A stretch of DNA of 64,000 nucleotides, taken from contig DATJTX010000016.1 of the NCBI GenBank assembly GCA_035502855.1, forward strand, positions 62,001-126,000. Direction: 5' to 3'. Source of the stretch: Candidatus Baltobacteraceae bacterium. GTDB taxonomy: Bacteria; Vulcanimicrobiota; Vulcanimicrobiia; Vulcanimicrobiales; Vulcanimicrobiaceae. How positions within the stretch are numbered: position 1 is the stretch's first letter; every line of letters begins with the position of its first letter. The notes under the pieces were generated by a model that was given only the letters and a program-made list of their open reading frames with translations, did not search any database and was not told the DNA's origin. A program made the position numbers and the translations under genes. Shown piece after piece: positions 24,921-33,791 of the stretch.

Positions 24921-26270
24921 CTATTGGATGGGGAGCGCCGATTGCTTCTTGAGCGGAGTCCCGCGTTCTTGATTGCGGGGTTTGAGGGTGGCGGCGATGG
25001 CCAACGCCACCAGGGCAACGCCGCAAAAGCACAGGTACGCGTCGCGATAGCCGTGCAGCTCGTTCGTCGCGAGTCCGATCACCCCGCCGGCCAGCGATCC
25101 GCCGAGAATTTGTCCCACGATCAGCGCTTGGCTCAAGAGCCCGACAGCGGTCGCGCGCGAGGCCTCGTCGACCTCACCGGTCACGATGTAGCGCGTCGGA
25201 GCGCCGAGCAGCGCACCGAAGCCGCATCCCGCGACGATCATCGAAACGATCGTGAGTGCAAGCGAGTGGAACCCGACCGCGAAGAGCGCGAGGCCCAGCT
25301 CCGTCAACAACCCGCCCGCAAGCAACACGTCGCGACTTCCGAGGCGATCGAGCGCGCGGCCTGAGACGGGGATGACGATGACGAACATCAGCGCGCCGAG
25401 CGCGGCGATCAATCCCGCGGCGGCATACGACAGCCCCTGCGCGCCGACGATCACGGTTGGAATGAAGAAAAGCGAGCCTTCGAGCACGCCGATCGCGATC
25501 TCCAGAATATACGTCTTCGCAAGTTGCGGCGTGAAGAGGGAGGGCGGAACGATCGGAAACTCGGCGTTGCGTTCCCACCACGCGAAGGCGGCCAGCGCGC
25601 CGGCACCGAGCACGGCGTTGAGCGCGCGTGCGGTGATCAGGCCGTCCATCAACAACAGCAGCCCGATGCAGAGCAGCGTAAGGCCGAGGCCGTCGAGCGG
25701 CCCGCGCCGGCGCGGCGCATTGTTCGGGACGTAGCGATACGCGAGAACGAGCACGATCGCCGCGAGCGGAAAGTTGAGCGCGAAGATCGCGCGCCACGAA
25801 ATGAAATGCGTCACGATACCACCGAACGTGGGGCCGATGATCGCGGCCAATCCCCACGTGGCGGCAACCAAGCCGAGTGCGGCCCCACGCCGCTCGGGTT
25901 CGACCACGTCGCCGATTGCCGCGGTCGCGACCGGAAAGATGCCGCCCGCGCCGAGCGCCTGCAGCACGCGCGCAAAGAGCAGCATGCCGTAATTCGGTGC
26001 CGTCACCGCCACGATGCTGCCGAGCGCAAAAAGGCCGATGCACGCCGCGTAAACGGTGCGCCGTCCTAAGCGATCGGCCAAGCTGCTCGCGATCGCAATC
26101 GACGCAACCGTCACCAGCAGATACAGCGTGAAAATCCAGGCCAGGTCGCCGGTCGGGACGCCGAATTCGCGCCCGATCGCGGGCAGGGCGGGGGAGAGAA
26201 CGCCGAGGTCGAGCGCTCCGGCGAAGACCCCCAGCGCGAGTGTCAGCAGGAACGGACGATTGTTACGCAA
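24921..26270 (-). CDS. MFS efflux transporter (DHA-type)
   Basis: A 449-aa transporter with 12-14 helices. The N-terminal half carries the multidrug-type motifs LDLGVLSPALPAIGREFGV (motif D1), LADRLGRRTVYAA (motif A) and LFARVLQALGAGGIFPVATA (motif B), followed by WGLAAIIGPTFGGIV (motif C, typical of drug/H+ antiporters). Its start overlaps the end of ctaB by eight bases, so it is co-translated with haem synthesis genes. Export of a small molecule is likely; the cargo cannot be named. Confidence 0.88.
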   Translation of the reverse strand: MRNNRPFLLTLALGVFAGALDLGVLSPALPAIGREFGVPTGDLAWIFTLYLLVTVASIAIASSLADRLGRRTVYAACIGLFALGSIVAVTAPNYGMLLFARVLQALGAGGIFPVATAAIGDVVEPERRGAALGLVAATWGLAAIIGPTFGGIVTHFISWRAIFALNFPLAAIVLVLAYRYVPNNAPRRRGPLDGLGLTLLCIGLLLLMDGLITARALNAVLGAGALAAFAWWERNAEFPIVPPSLFTPQLAKTYILEIAIGVLEGSLFFIPTVIVGAQGLSYAAAGLIAALGALMFVIVIPVSGRALDRLGSRDVLLAGGLLTELGLALFAVGFHSLALTIVSMIVAGCGFGALLGAPTRYIVTGEVDEASRATAVGLLSQALIVGQILGGSLAGGVIGLATNELHGYRDAYLCFCGVALVALAIAATLKPRNQERGTPLKKQSALPIQ

Positions 26271-27123
26271 TGATCCGATCGACGACCATCACCAGGCACA
26301 TGAGCGCCAAGTAGAGCAATGAGAATTTAAAGGTACGGCGCGCCCACTGCGTACCGCCGTCTTTCCACGTGCGGATCGTGTCGTAGAGAAAGATCGCGCC
26401 GAGCACCGCGGCGGCAGCCGTGTAGAGCGCGCCCATCACGTGCAGCGGATAAAGAACGAGCGAAGCAAGAACGAGGAGGATCGTGTAATAGATGATCTCG
26501 CGTTTCGTGCGCTCGTCGCCCGCGACGTTCGGCATCATCGGTACGTGCGCTTTGTCATAATCCGTCTCGGTCATGAGTGCGAGCGACCAAAAGTGCGGAG
26601 GTGTCCAGAGGAAGATCAGCGCGAAGAGTCCCAGGGCGGGCGCGCCGATTTGATGCGTTACCGCGGCCCACCCGACGAGCGGCGGAACGGCTCCGGCCGC
26701 ACCGCCGATGACGATGTTGAGCGGCGTCGTTCGCTTGAGCCACATGGTGTAGATCGCAACGTAAAAGACGTTTCCGGCCAGCGAAAGCCACGCGGCAAGC
26801 GGATTGACCAGGAGATAGAGCAGCGCGAACCCCGCGACGCCCAGGAGGACCGCAAAGACCGTTGCGTTCGTAACCGAGATTCGGCCGCGCGGAATCGGGC
26901 GATCCATCGTGCGCCGCATCACCGCGTCGATGTCGGCGTCGAAGACGCAGTTGAGCGCCCCGGCCGATCCGGCCGCCAGCGCGCCGCCGAGCAAGGTCCA
27001 GAAGACGAGGGCAAACGGCGGAACGCCGCGCTGCGCCATGATCATCGCTGCCGCCGTCGTGATCAAGAGGAGTACGATGATGCGCGGCTTGACCAGCGCG
27101 AAATAATCGACGATCGCGCTCAC
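26263..27123 (-). CDS. ctaB: Protohaem IX farnesyltransferase (haem O synthase)
   Basis: A 286-aa UbiA-family membrane enzyme with about nine helices. The two aspartate-rich prenyl-diphosphate sites are visible: NCVFDADIDAVMRRTMDRP and, in the second half, TETDYDKAHVPMMPNVAGD. It adds a farnesyl group to haem B for haem A formation. The ATG at 27123 overlaps the ctaA stop (ATGA). It serves the caa3 oxidase encoded convergently. Confidence 0.96.
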   Translation of the reverse strand: MSAIVDYFALVKPRIIVLLLITTAAAMIMAQRGVPPFALVFWTLLGGALAAGSAGALNCVFDADIDAVMRRTMDRPIPRGRISVTNATVFAVLLGVAGFALLYLLVNPLAAWLSLAGNVFYVAIYTMWLKRTTPLNIVIGGAAGAVPPLVGWAAVTHQIGAPALGLFALIFLWTPPHFWSLALMTETDYDKAHVPMMPNVAGDERTKREIIYYTILLVLASLVLYPLHVMGALYTAAAAVLGAIFLYDTIRTWKDGGTQWARRTFKFSLLYLALMCLVMVVDRIIA

Positions 27124-28037
27124 GTCGGCGTGCGGCTCGACTCGAGGCGGAGCTCGCGCGCGTCGAGCGCCGCGAGCAGCGTCGCAATCACGAAGGCGAG
27201 AAAGAGCAGTGCGGCGTTAAACGCATGTGCTTCGCGAAGATCCATCGGCAAGCGCAGCACCACGTTGAGCAGGCCGAGAACGATTTGTACGAATACCAAA
27301 CCCAAGCCGGTGGTGACGGCGATCCGGACGCGCACCGAAACCGGCCGCATCCACGCAAACGCGAAGCTGGAAACGGCACAGAGTAGAGTAGCGGCGGCAA
27401 TCGCGCGATGCAACATTTGAACGTACTGTCCTTGCGTGTATACGACAATGGTTCCCGCGCATCCCGGAATCGAAAGGCAGGCAAGACCGTCACCGCTCGA
27501 ACTGACGTACGCGCCGATGCACATGGTGACGAAGGTCACCAGCGTGGTGCCTGCCAGGATACCGACGAGCGCGATTTCGGCGTGCGAAGCCGACGCAGGC
27601 GGTTGCGCATCATCGGGATTTCCGGCGAAGAGCATCATCGCGCAGAGCGCGGCGATGAATGCCATCGCCGTCGCCCAGTGCGATACGACCGAGATCGGGC
27701 TGTTTGCCAGATGCACCGTTGCCGCACCGAGCAAGCACTGCACGACGAAAAGCGCACCGATGACGCCGAGCGTCGGGGTGACGTAGCGGGCTCGGTCGCG
27801 CACGCGCCAGGCGGCGATCATGACCGCGAGCACCAGCGGAGCGACGCTGAACGCGAACAGACGGTGCATCCACTCCCAGATCGTTCCGCCGCCCATCGAT
27901 GGAATGAGCATCCCGTGGCAGAGCGGCCAGTCGGGACAGGTCATGCCGGCGCCGTTGATACGGGTCCAGCTACCGAGCAACACCGTGCCCAGCGCAACGA
28001 CCACCGACGCGGCCGATAGACGTCGCAGGGTCTTCAT
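27120..28037 (-). CDS. ctaA: Haem A synthase
   Basis: A 305-aa membrane protein with eight helices in two four-helix halves. The N-terminal half contains GSWTRINGAGMTCPDWPLCHG and, later, the haem ligand histidines in WMHRLFAF and SHWATAMAFIAAL; the C-terminal half has MLHRAIAAATLL. It oxidises the C8 methyl of haem O. It is the first gene of a minus-strand operon (ctaA-ctaB-MFS-acyl-CoA dehydrogenase-membrane protein) that converges on the oxidase genes. Confidence 0.95.
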   Translation of the reverse strand: MKTLRRLSAASVVVALGTVLLGSWTRINGAGMTCPDWPLCHGMLIPSMGGGTIWEWMHRLFAFSVAPLVLAVMIAAWRVRDRARYVTPTLGVIGALFVVQCLLGAATVHLANSPISVVSHWATAMAFIAALCAMMLFAGNPDDAQPPASASHAEIALVGILAGTTLVTFVTMCIGAYVSSSGDGLACLSIPGCAGTIVVYTQGQYVQMLHRAIAAATLLCAVSSFAFAWMRPVSVRVRIAVTTGLGLVFVQIVLGLLNVVLRLPMDLREAHAFNAALLFLAFVIATLLAALDARELRLESSRTPT

Positions 28038-28088
28038 CAGAGCCTCAAGCGTACGCGGGGTGCCCCTGGCAGGGCAACGATTATCGTC
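28038..28088 (-). promoter_or_regulatory. Gap before ctaA with an interrupted palindrome
   Basis: A 51-base gap upstream of ctaA on the minus strand. It contains TGCCC-ctggca-GGGCA (about 28061-28076), a five-base inverted repeat. No T-run follows on either strand, so it is more likely a protein site or chance than a terminator. Confidence 0.25.
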
Positions 28089-28823
28089 TTAGCAGTTATC
28101 TGCGGCTTGTTCGATCCGTCCGCCGGCGGTCATCTCGTCCCGCTCGACCGCGAGCATGCGATCTTGGAAATCTGAGGATGCGGACGCCGCCATGCGCACG
28201 TCGTCGTCGACGGACTCGTGGCCGACCATGAGCGGGGCGGGGAGCAGATAACGATCGTACCCCGGGGGAAGCCAATAGGCGGCCGGCCCGTCGTTTTCGA
28301 CCGCGCCGTTCTCGATGTCCGAACCGCCGAGGCTGCGAGCAGCGTTCGATTCGGCTTCGTCCCAGCCGCCGCGCATGTCGGCAGTCTCGAGGTAGGATAC
28401 GAAACCGTCGAGGTCGCGTTGCATCAGATGCTGCCGGTACAGGGTGCCGCCGAGCGCGTCGGCCGAATCCTTCAACGCGGCCTTCTCCTGCGGATCGGTC
28501 GTCTTGCTCGCCAAGTCACGCAATATACCGACTTCGCGTTCCCCCGCCCGATATTGCCGGTAGATGCTATCGGCGAGATCGCTCAAGCGGTGCAGCTCCG
28601 CGGTACGGTCGATCGTGCCCGCCGCCAGGTCATTCGAGCGCAGCGCCAGGATCGTCGAACCGAGGCTCGCATCGTTGAGCACAGCCGAACCGATCGCGGC
28701 GTTGGCATGCGCCGCGAATTCGCCGCAGAGGGGCGACGATTTCACGGTAACGATAGTCTTGAGCAACGGAGTCGGTGACGGGCTCGGTGAGACCGTCATC
28801 GCCGCGAGCACGAGCGCTAGCAT
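28089..28823 (-). CDS. Unknown exported alpha-helical protein
   Basis: A 244-aa protein not recognised by family. The N-terminus is a short hydrophobic segment followed by SPSPSPTPLL, suggesting export with a proline/serine linker. The middle is strongly helical and charged (AELHRLSDLADSIYRQYRAGEREVGILRDLASK). Two cysteines exist (one near 33, one as the last residue). It is divergent from the lipoprotein gene at 28905 and upstream of ctaA by 51 bases. Confidence 0.6.
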   Translation of the reverse strand: MLALVLAAMTVSPSPSPTPLLKTIVTVKSSPLCGEFAAHANAAIGSAVLNDASLGSTILALRSNDLAAGTIDRTAELHRLSDLADSIYRQYRAGEREVGILRDLASKTTDPQEKAALKDSADALGGTLYRQHLMQRDLDGFVSYLETADMRGGWDEAESNAARSLGGSDIENGAVENDGPAAYWLPPGYDRYLLPAPLMVGHESVDDDVRMAASASSDFQDRMLAVERDEMTAGGRIEQAADNC

Positions 28824-28904
28824 GACTCATTCTACAACGCCCGACCGGGGAAGGTGGTGACAGGAGGAATGTCTCGCGGTCGGGCATGCGAAAACGAGGA
28901 GCCT

Positions 28905-29336
28905 GTGAAGCGCTGGATGGCCCTCGTGGCGCTGCTGCTCCTCGCCGGTTGTCGCGAGGTACGCGTGCAGACGCTGAGCGTCGGCACGACGACCGCACCG
29001 GGCGGCAATCAAATCGTCGTCGTTCGCGATCCGGACTCCCTGGCGCGCCTGGGGATCAAGGCCCCGATCCGCTTCAAAGGCGAGTTCGGAGTGGTTTTGC
29101 TCATGGGGCCGCATTCGCGCAGCGGATACCGACAGGTCGTCGAATCGATTCGCGCGACCGATCAAGGCGTTCGAGTGGTCGCCTTCGAGCAGGCGCCTGC
29201 CGACGGCGGCGAACCTTCACCCGACTACCGAACGTATACGCTCTGGATCGTTCCGAACTCGGTGTATCGTCGCGGCATCCACGTCCAAGTCGTGACGCCG
29301 AGCAACGATCCCATTGTCCAAACGGTCCTCCCCTAA
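28905..29336 (+). CDS. Lipoprotein, PrcB-like domain possible
   Basis: A 143-aa protein starting at GTG 28905, set by the GAGGAG ribosome site at 28895-28900. The signal ends in a lipobox (LLLLAGC), so it should be anchored in the outer or inner membrane. The mature part has a central segment FGVVLLMGPHSRSGYRQVVESI followed by strands and P-x-x-G, which resembles the PrcB C-terminal domain fold (small beta protein, often P-T-G-G-Y). The match is weak. It is followed four bases later by the GH130-like gene. Confidence 0.65.
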   Translation: MKRWMALVALLLLAGCREVRVQTLSVGTTTAPGGNQIVVVRDPDSLARLGIKAPIRFKGEFGVVLLMGPHSRSGYRQVVESIRATDQGVRVVAFEQAPADGGEPSPDYRTYTLWIVPNSVYRRGIHVQVVTPSNDPIVQTVLP

Positions 29337-29339
29337 CGC

Positions 29340-30380
29340 ATGATGCAAACGATCGTCGAACGACTCGGTCTGGTCCTCGTGCCGGACGGCGACCCGCGTG
29401 AAGCGGAGGGGACTTTGAATCCCGCGAGCGCGCGCACCCGTGACGGAAAGCTGTTGCTCTATCCGCGCGACGTCGCGAAGGGAAATATTTCGCGTGTCGG
29501 GCGCGTTCGCGTCGATCAGATCGACGGACGGTTTGACGTCGAACGCGACGGATTTGCACTCGAACCGCAGGCCGAATACGAACGCCGCCCTTCTCCCGGG
29601 TTCGGCTGCGAGGATCCGCGCGTCACGTTCGTCCCGGTTCTCGACCGGTACGTGATGGCGTACACCGCCTTCGGGCCGCCGGGTCCGCGGATCGCGCTGG
29701 CGCTCTCCGACGACGGTTATTCGTGGGAACGGATCGGCCTCTTGCGCTTCAATCAACCGGGAATGGACGGCGGCGACGACAAGGATGCCGCGTTCTTTCC
29801 GGAACCGGTGACCTCGCCGCGCGGTGTTCGTTCGCTCGCTTTCTATCACCGCCCAATGCTGCATCTCTCGGCGGTCGACGGACGCGCGGCCATTCCGATC
29901 ATCGAACGTTTACCCTATGAAGACCGCGAATCGATTCGCATCGGCTACATTCCGCTGGAGGCCGCCTTGCGCGATCGCGACGCGTTGCTGGAGGTGCGCG
30001 AGAGCGTCATCGTGCTCTCGCCCGACGAGCATTGGGGATCGATCAAGGTCGGTGCGGGCACGCCGCCCGTTCGCGTGCGCGAAGGATGGCTCTCGCTGTT
30101 CCATGGCGTCGATTTGATCGACAACAGCGGTTCCCGGCCAAAATTTCGCTACAGTGCCGGAGTCGTCGTTCACGACTACCGGCGTCCGCACCACGTTCTG
30201 TATCGTTCACCGGCGCCGGTGCTCGTGCCCGAGACGGCGCGCGAGCGCGAGGGTATCGTCGACAACGTCGTCTTTCCGTCCGGGATCGACGCGCGAGAGG
30301 ATCTCGGCGAGCGCGTTTTCGATTTCTACTACGGCATGGCTGACTACGCGGTCGGGGCGGCCCGTATGACGTTGCGTTAG
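29340..30380 (+). CDS. GH130-family glycoside phosphorylase/hydrolase-like protein
   Basis: A 346-aa five-bladed beta-propeller protein of the GH130 type (mannosyl phosphorylases and beta-mannosidases). Evidence: NPASARTRDGKLLLYPR, GFGCEDPRVT with the catalytic Asp, MDGGDDKDAAFFPEPV, GTPPVRVREGWLSLFHGV and VFPSGI in the family order. GH130 members either phosphorolyse or hydrolyse beta-mannosides. Which activity applies depends on phosphate-site residues that could not be judged reliably. It starts at tandem ATG codons and ends two bases before the next gene. Confidence 0.85.
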   Translation: MMQTIVERLGLVLVPDGDPREAEGTLNPASARTRDGKLLLYPRDVAKGNISRVGRVRVDQIDGRFDVERDGFALEPQAEYERRPSPGFGCEDPRVTFVPVLDRYVMAYTAFGPPGPRIALALSDDGYSWERIGLLRFNQPGMDGGDDKDAAFFPEPVTSPRGVRSLAFYHRPMLHLSAVDGRAAIPIIERLPYEDRESIRIGYIPLEAALRDRDALLEVRESVIVLSPDEHWGSIKVGAGTPPVRVREGWLSLFHGVDLIDNSGSRPKFRYSAGVVVHDYRRPHHVLYRSPAPVLVPETAREREGIVDNVVFPSGIDAREDLGERVFDFYYGMADYAVGAARMTLR

Positions 30381-30382
30381 CC

Positions 30383-30874
30383 GTGCTCCGGTATCTTGCG
30401 ATTTCGACGGTGATCGTCCTCGCCGTTGCCGTGCTCGCCACCGCCTGGTACAACCGCGATTTCCTCCGCTTCCGTCTCGCGAGCTCGAAGCATCCGATGC
30501 CGCCGCAGCACCTGAAAATCGCGGAAGGCGGCGGCGGAGCGGCGGACTCGGGCGTAACCGGGGATGCGCCGTGGGCGCTTTCGGCGCTTCCCGATTGTTT
30601 CGTCCAACGCAGCGAATCGCGCGGCGGCCCGGCCTACGTGCGCGCACGGATTCCGGCGGGAGCGCAACCCGTGCCGGCCGGAACGCGTCTATCGTACGGA
30701 CCCTGCACGATCGTGGTGCGAAGCGGCGAGCTGCTGGTCGACCGCGGTTCGGATCGCTTGCGCGTTCCGCCGCGTGCGACGCTCTATCGCGTCGGCGATT
30801 CGCTTGCGCTCTTTCGCGTCGACGGCGGGACCGCCGTATTGCGCACCTACGACGTGACGAGCAATCATCGATGA
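30383..30874 (+). CDS. Membrane-anchored unknown protein
   Basis: A 163-aa protein with an N-terminal anchor helix (about 4-23), a flexible glycine-rich stretch (AEGGGGAADSG) and a C-terminal beta domain of about 95 residues with two cysteines (LPDCFVQ, YGPCTIVV), likely extracytoplasmic. Not recognised. It starts at GTG two bases after the GH130 gene and ends in an ATGA overlap with prfC. Confidence 0.65.
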   Translation: MLRYLAISTVIVLAVAVLATAWYNRDFLRFRLASSKHPMPPQHLKIAEGGGGAADSGVTGDAPWALSALPDCFVQRSESRGGPAYVRARIPAGAQPVPAGTRLSYGPCTIVVRSGELLVDRGSDRLRVPPRATLYRVGDSLALFRVDGGTAVLRTYDVTSNHR

Positions 30875-32457
30875 GCATTACCGAAGAAGTTTCGCGGCGA
30901 CGCACGTTCGCCATCATCTCGCATCCCGACGCGGGCAAGACCACGCTAACCGAAAAGCTGCTGCTCTACGGTGGTGCGATTCACGTTGCGGGCCAGGTCT
31001 CGGCACGGCGCCGGCAGCGCGCCGTCACCAGCGATTGGATGGAACTCGAGCGGGAGCGTGGGATATCGATCACCTCGACGGTTCTCCAGTTTCCGTATCA
31101 CGGGTACACGATCAACTTGCTCGATACGCCCGGCCACCAAGACTTCGGCGAAGATACGTACCGCACGCTCCTCGCCGCCGATGCGGCGGTGATGCTGATC
31201 GACGCGGCCAAGGGCGTCGAGCCGCAGACGAAAAAACTCTTTGCGATCTGCCGCGATCGCAAAGTGCCGCTTTTTACGTTTATCAACAAGATGGACCGGC
31301 CCAGCCGCGACCCGCTCGAATTGCTCGACGAACTGGAGCGCGTACTCGGCATCGCCGCCTATCCGATGAATTGGCCGCTCGGCAACGGTGAAACGTTTCG
31401 GGGCGTCTACGACCGGCGTACTCGCGAACTGCATCTCTTCGAGCGCAGCGCGCACGGCGCAACCAAAGCGCTGGTCCAAACGGCCGACGCGCGCGATCCG
31501 CAGCTGAGGCAGCTGGTGGACGGCGTCACCTTCACCTCGTTCGTCGAGGGTCTCGATCTGCTGGAAGGCGCGGGCGGTGCGTTCGATCGCGCGGCGATGC
31601 TGCGCGGCGGGGTCACGCCGGTCTTCTTCGGGTCGGCGGTGACCAACTTCGGCGTGCAGCTCTTTCTCGATGAGTTCGTCGAAATGAGCCCGCCGCCGGC
31701 CGGCCGCGGGATGATCGATCCGAACGACGAGCGCTTCACCGGATTCGTCTTCAAGATTCAAGCCAATATGGATCCGCGCCATCGCGACCGGGTCGCGTTC
31801 GTGCGCGTGTGCTCCGGAAAATTCGAACGCGACATGACGGTGCGCAACGAGCGCACCGGCAAGGACGTACGCCTGGCGCGCGCGATGAAACTTTTTGCCG
31901 ACGAACGCGAATCGCTCGAGGCGGCGTACGCCGGTGACGTGGTCGGGCTGGCAAACCCGGGCGTCTTCGCGATCGGCGACACGCTTTACGAGGGCGCGCC
32001 GGTCGTCTTTCCGCCGATTCCGGCCTTCCCGCCGGAACATTTCGCGTCCGTGCGTAGTATCGATACGTCGAGCTACAAGTCGTTTGCCAAAGGCGTCGCG
32101 CAGCTGCGCGAAGAGGGAGCGGTGCAGGTCTTTTACCCCTGGGCATCCACCCGTACGGAGCCGATCTTCGGCGTCGTCGGCGAGCTGCAGTTCGAGGTGG
32201 CGAAATACCGGCTCGAAGCCGAGTACAGCGTGAAAACGCACGTTTCACCGCTGGCGCTCGCGCTGGCGCTGCGGATCGGCGGGGACCCGGATGCGGCCGC
32301 GCGCGCGCAGCTGCCCACCAATGCCCGTTTGGTCGAAGATTGGGAAGGCCGGCCGGTCGCGCTTTTCGAGAACGAGTGGAGCGTCCGTTTAGCGCAGGAA
32401 TGGAACCCGTCGCTCACGTTTTTGCCGTACGTCACCCGGGAGGTCATATCGACGTGA
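30871..32457 (+). CDS. prfC: Peptide chain release factor 3
   Basis: A 528-aa translational GTPase of normal RF3 length. G motifs are HPDAGKTTLTEKLL (P-loop), DTPGHQDFGEDTYR (G3) and NKMDR (G4); SDWMELERERGISITS is the switch I region of RF3/EF-G proteins. It recycles RF1/RF2 from the ribosome after peptide release. The start ATG overlaps the previous stop. The gene ends in a GTGA overlap with a lipoprotein gene. Confidence 0.97.
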   Translation: MSITEEVSRRRTFAIISHPDAGKTTLTEKLLLYGGAIHVAGQVSARRRQRAVTSDWMELERERGISITSTVLQFPYHGYTINLLDTPGHQDFGEDTYRTLLAADAAVMLIDAAKGVEPQTKKLFAICRDRKVPLFTFINKMDRPSRDPLELLDELERVLGIAAYPMNWPLGNGETFRGVYDRRTRELHLFERSAHGATKALVQTADARDPQLRQLVDGVTFTSFVEGLDLLEGAGGAFDRAAMLRGGVTPVFFGSAVTNFGVQLFLDEFVEMSPPPAGRGMIDPNDERFTGFVFKIQANMDPRHRDRVAFVRVCSGKFERDMTVRNERTGKDVRLARAMKLFADERESLEAAYAGDVVGLANPGVFAIGDTLYEGAPVVFPPIPAFPPEHFASVRSIDTSSYKSFAKGVAQLREEGAVQVFYPWASTRTEPIFGVVGELQFEVAKYRLEAEYSVKTHVSPLALALALRIGGDPDAAARAQLPTNARLVEDWEGRPVALFENEWSVRLAQEWNPSLTFLPYVTREVIST

Positions 32458-32819
32458 AGGTTGCCAAAATCGCCGCGGTGCTCGCGTGCGCGGCCGTCCT
32501 TTTGAGCGGTTGCGCGTCGGAAAACAAATACGAGCGCGAGGCCGATCGTATCACGCGAGCGGTGATGAACAACGACCTCGCGCCGGTCAAGAACGACATT
32601 GCGCCCGGGGTGAATATCACGCGGCTGCAGGTGGCGCAGTGGGCCGACGAACTCGACGACCAAGGAAAATTGCTCTCGGTCAAGGAGGTGACGCCCTGCG
32701 ATCCCGGTGCGCATTGCTTCGACGTCAAGTTCGAGAAGCACACCTACCGCGAGGAGCTGGCGATCGACGATCAGGACAAGGTAACGGCCTGGCGCTTTCA
32801 TATGATCGATGCCCGTTAG
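32454..32819 (+). CDS. Small lipoprotein of unknown function
   Basis: A 121-aa protein starting at GTG in a GTGA overlap with prfC. The signal peptide ends in LLSGC, a classical lipobox. The mature part looks like a small alpha+beta domain (EREADRITRAVMNNDLAPVKNDI, then strands around CFDVKFEKHTYREELAIDDQDKVTAWRF), reminiscent of NTF2- or DUF4878-like lipoproteins. It carries one cysteine pair (TPCDPGAHCF). The family is not certain. Confidence 0.7.
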   Translation: MKVAKIAAVLACAAVLLSGCASENKYEREADRITRAVMNNDLAPVKNDIAPGVNITRLQVAQWADELDDQGKLLSVKEVTPCDPGAHCFDVKFEKHTYREELAIDDQDKVTAWRFHMIDAR

Positions 32820-33771
32820 CTTCAGCGACGTCGTCGAGGCGGCGCAGTGCATTCGCGGCGTGGCACACCACACGCCGACGCTGACTTCGCAGACGTTCGA
32901 CCGGCTCACCGGCGCGCAGTTGTTCTTCAAATGCGAGAACCTGCAGCGCATGGGCGCCTTCAAGTTTCGCGGAGCGTACAATCGTCTGGCCCAGCTCTCG
33001 CCGGAAGAACGGCGCGCGGGCGTCGTCGCCTATTCGAGCGGCAATCACGCGCAAGGCGTGGCGCTGGCGGCCAAATTGCTCGATATTCCGGCGGCGATCG
33101 TGATGCCGCGCGACGCACCGGAGAGCAAGCTCGCGGCCACCCGCGGATATGGCGCCGAGGTCGTCCTCTACGAACGCTCGGAAGAGAACCGTGCGGTGAT
33201 CGCGCAGGGCATCGCGGCGGAGCGCGGCGCCACGATCGTGCCGCCCTACGATGACGAGCGGATCGTCGCCGGCGCGGGCACGACCGCGCTCGAATTACTG
33301 CACGACGCGGGTCCGCTCGACGCGATCGTGACACCGGTCGGCGGCGGCGGGCTGTTCGGCGGTTGCTGTGTCGCGGCGCACGGCCTCGATGCGGATATCG
33401 AGATGTGGGGCGTCGAGCCGCAGGCCGGCAACGACGTGCAGCAGTCGTTCGAGCGCGGCGAACGCGTGCTGATCGCCGTTCCAAAGACGATCGCCGACGG
33501 TTTGCAGACGCAGATGGTGGGCGAGGTGACCTTTCCGATCGTGCGCGATCACGCGCGGGGTATCGTCACCGTGAGCGATGACGAGCTGGTCGAGGCGATG
33601 CGCCTTGTCTTCGAACGCATGAAACTGGTCGTCGAGCCGAGCGGCGTCGCCGGTTTCGCCGCCGTATTGAACGGCCGGATTCCCGTCGAGGGCCGGCGCG
33701 TGGGCATCGTGTTGAGCGGCGGAAACGTGGACAAGGATCGATTTGCGGAACTTTTGTCATCCCGAGCGTAG
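32809..33771 (+). CDS. PLP-dependent threonine dehydratase / serine racemase-like enzyme
   Basis: A 320-aa fold-type II PLP enzyme, the catabolic/short form without an ACT domain. FKFRGAYNRL holds the Schiff-base Lys52, SSGNHAQGVA binds the carboxylate, VGGGGLFGG is the phosphate loop and VLSGGNVD contacts the pyridine ring. It deaminates threonine or serine to the keto acid, or racemises serine; the two activities cannot be told apart here. The ATG lies 11 bases inside the lipoprotein gene. The last codons and the TAG are contributed by a repeat-like sequence (see that entry). Confidence 0.9.
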   Translation: MPVSFSDVVEAAQCIRGVAHHTPTLTSQTFDRLTGAQLFFKCENLQRMGAFKFRGAYNRLAQLSPEERRAGVVAYSSGNHAQGVALAAKLLDIPAAIVMPRDAPESKLAATRGYGAEVVLYERSEENRAVIAQGIAAERGATIVPPYDDERIVAGAGTTALELLHDAGPLDAIVTPVGGGGLFGGCCVAAHGLDADIEMWGVEPQAGNDVQQSFERGERVLIAVPKTIADGLQTQMVGEVTFPIVRDHARGIVTVSDDELVEAMRLVFERMKLVVEPSGVAGFAAVLNGRIPVEGRRVGIVLSGGNVDKDRFAELLSSRA

Positions 33772-33786
33772 TGAGCGCAGCGAACG
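33755..33786. repeat. Short dispersed-repeat-like sequence at a gene end
   Basis: The stretch begins TTGTCATCCCGAGCG and continues with GTGAGCGCAGCGAACG. Sequences of the type GTCATCC-(C/T)-GAGCG-...-AGCG are known as recurrent intergenic repeats in many bacterial genomes. Only one copy is in the window, so the repeat status is inferred. It supplies the last four codons and the stop of the dehydratase gene and sits between two convergent genes. Confidence 0.4.
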
Positions 33787-33791
33787 TACAA

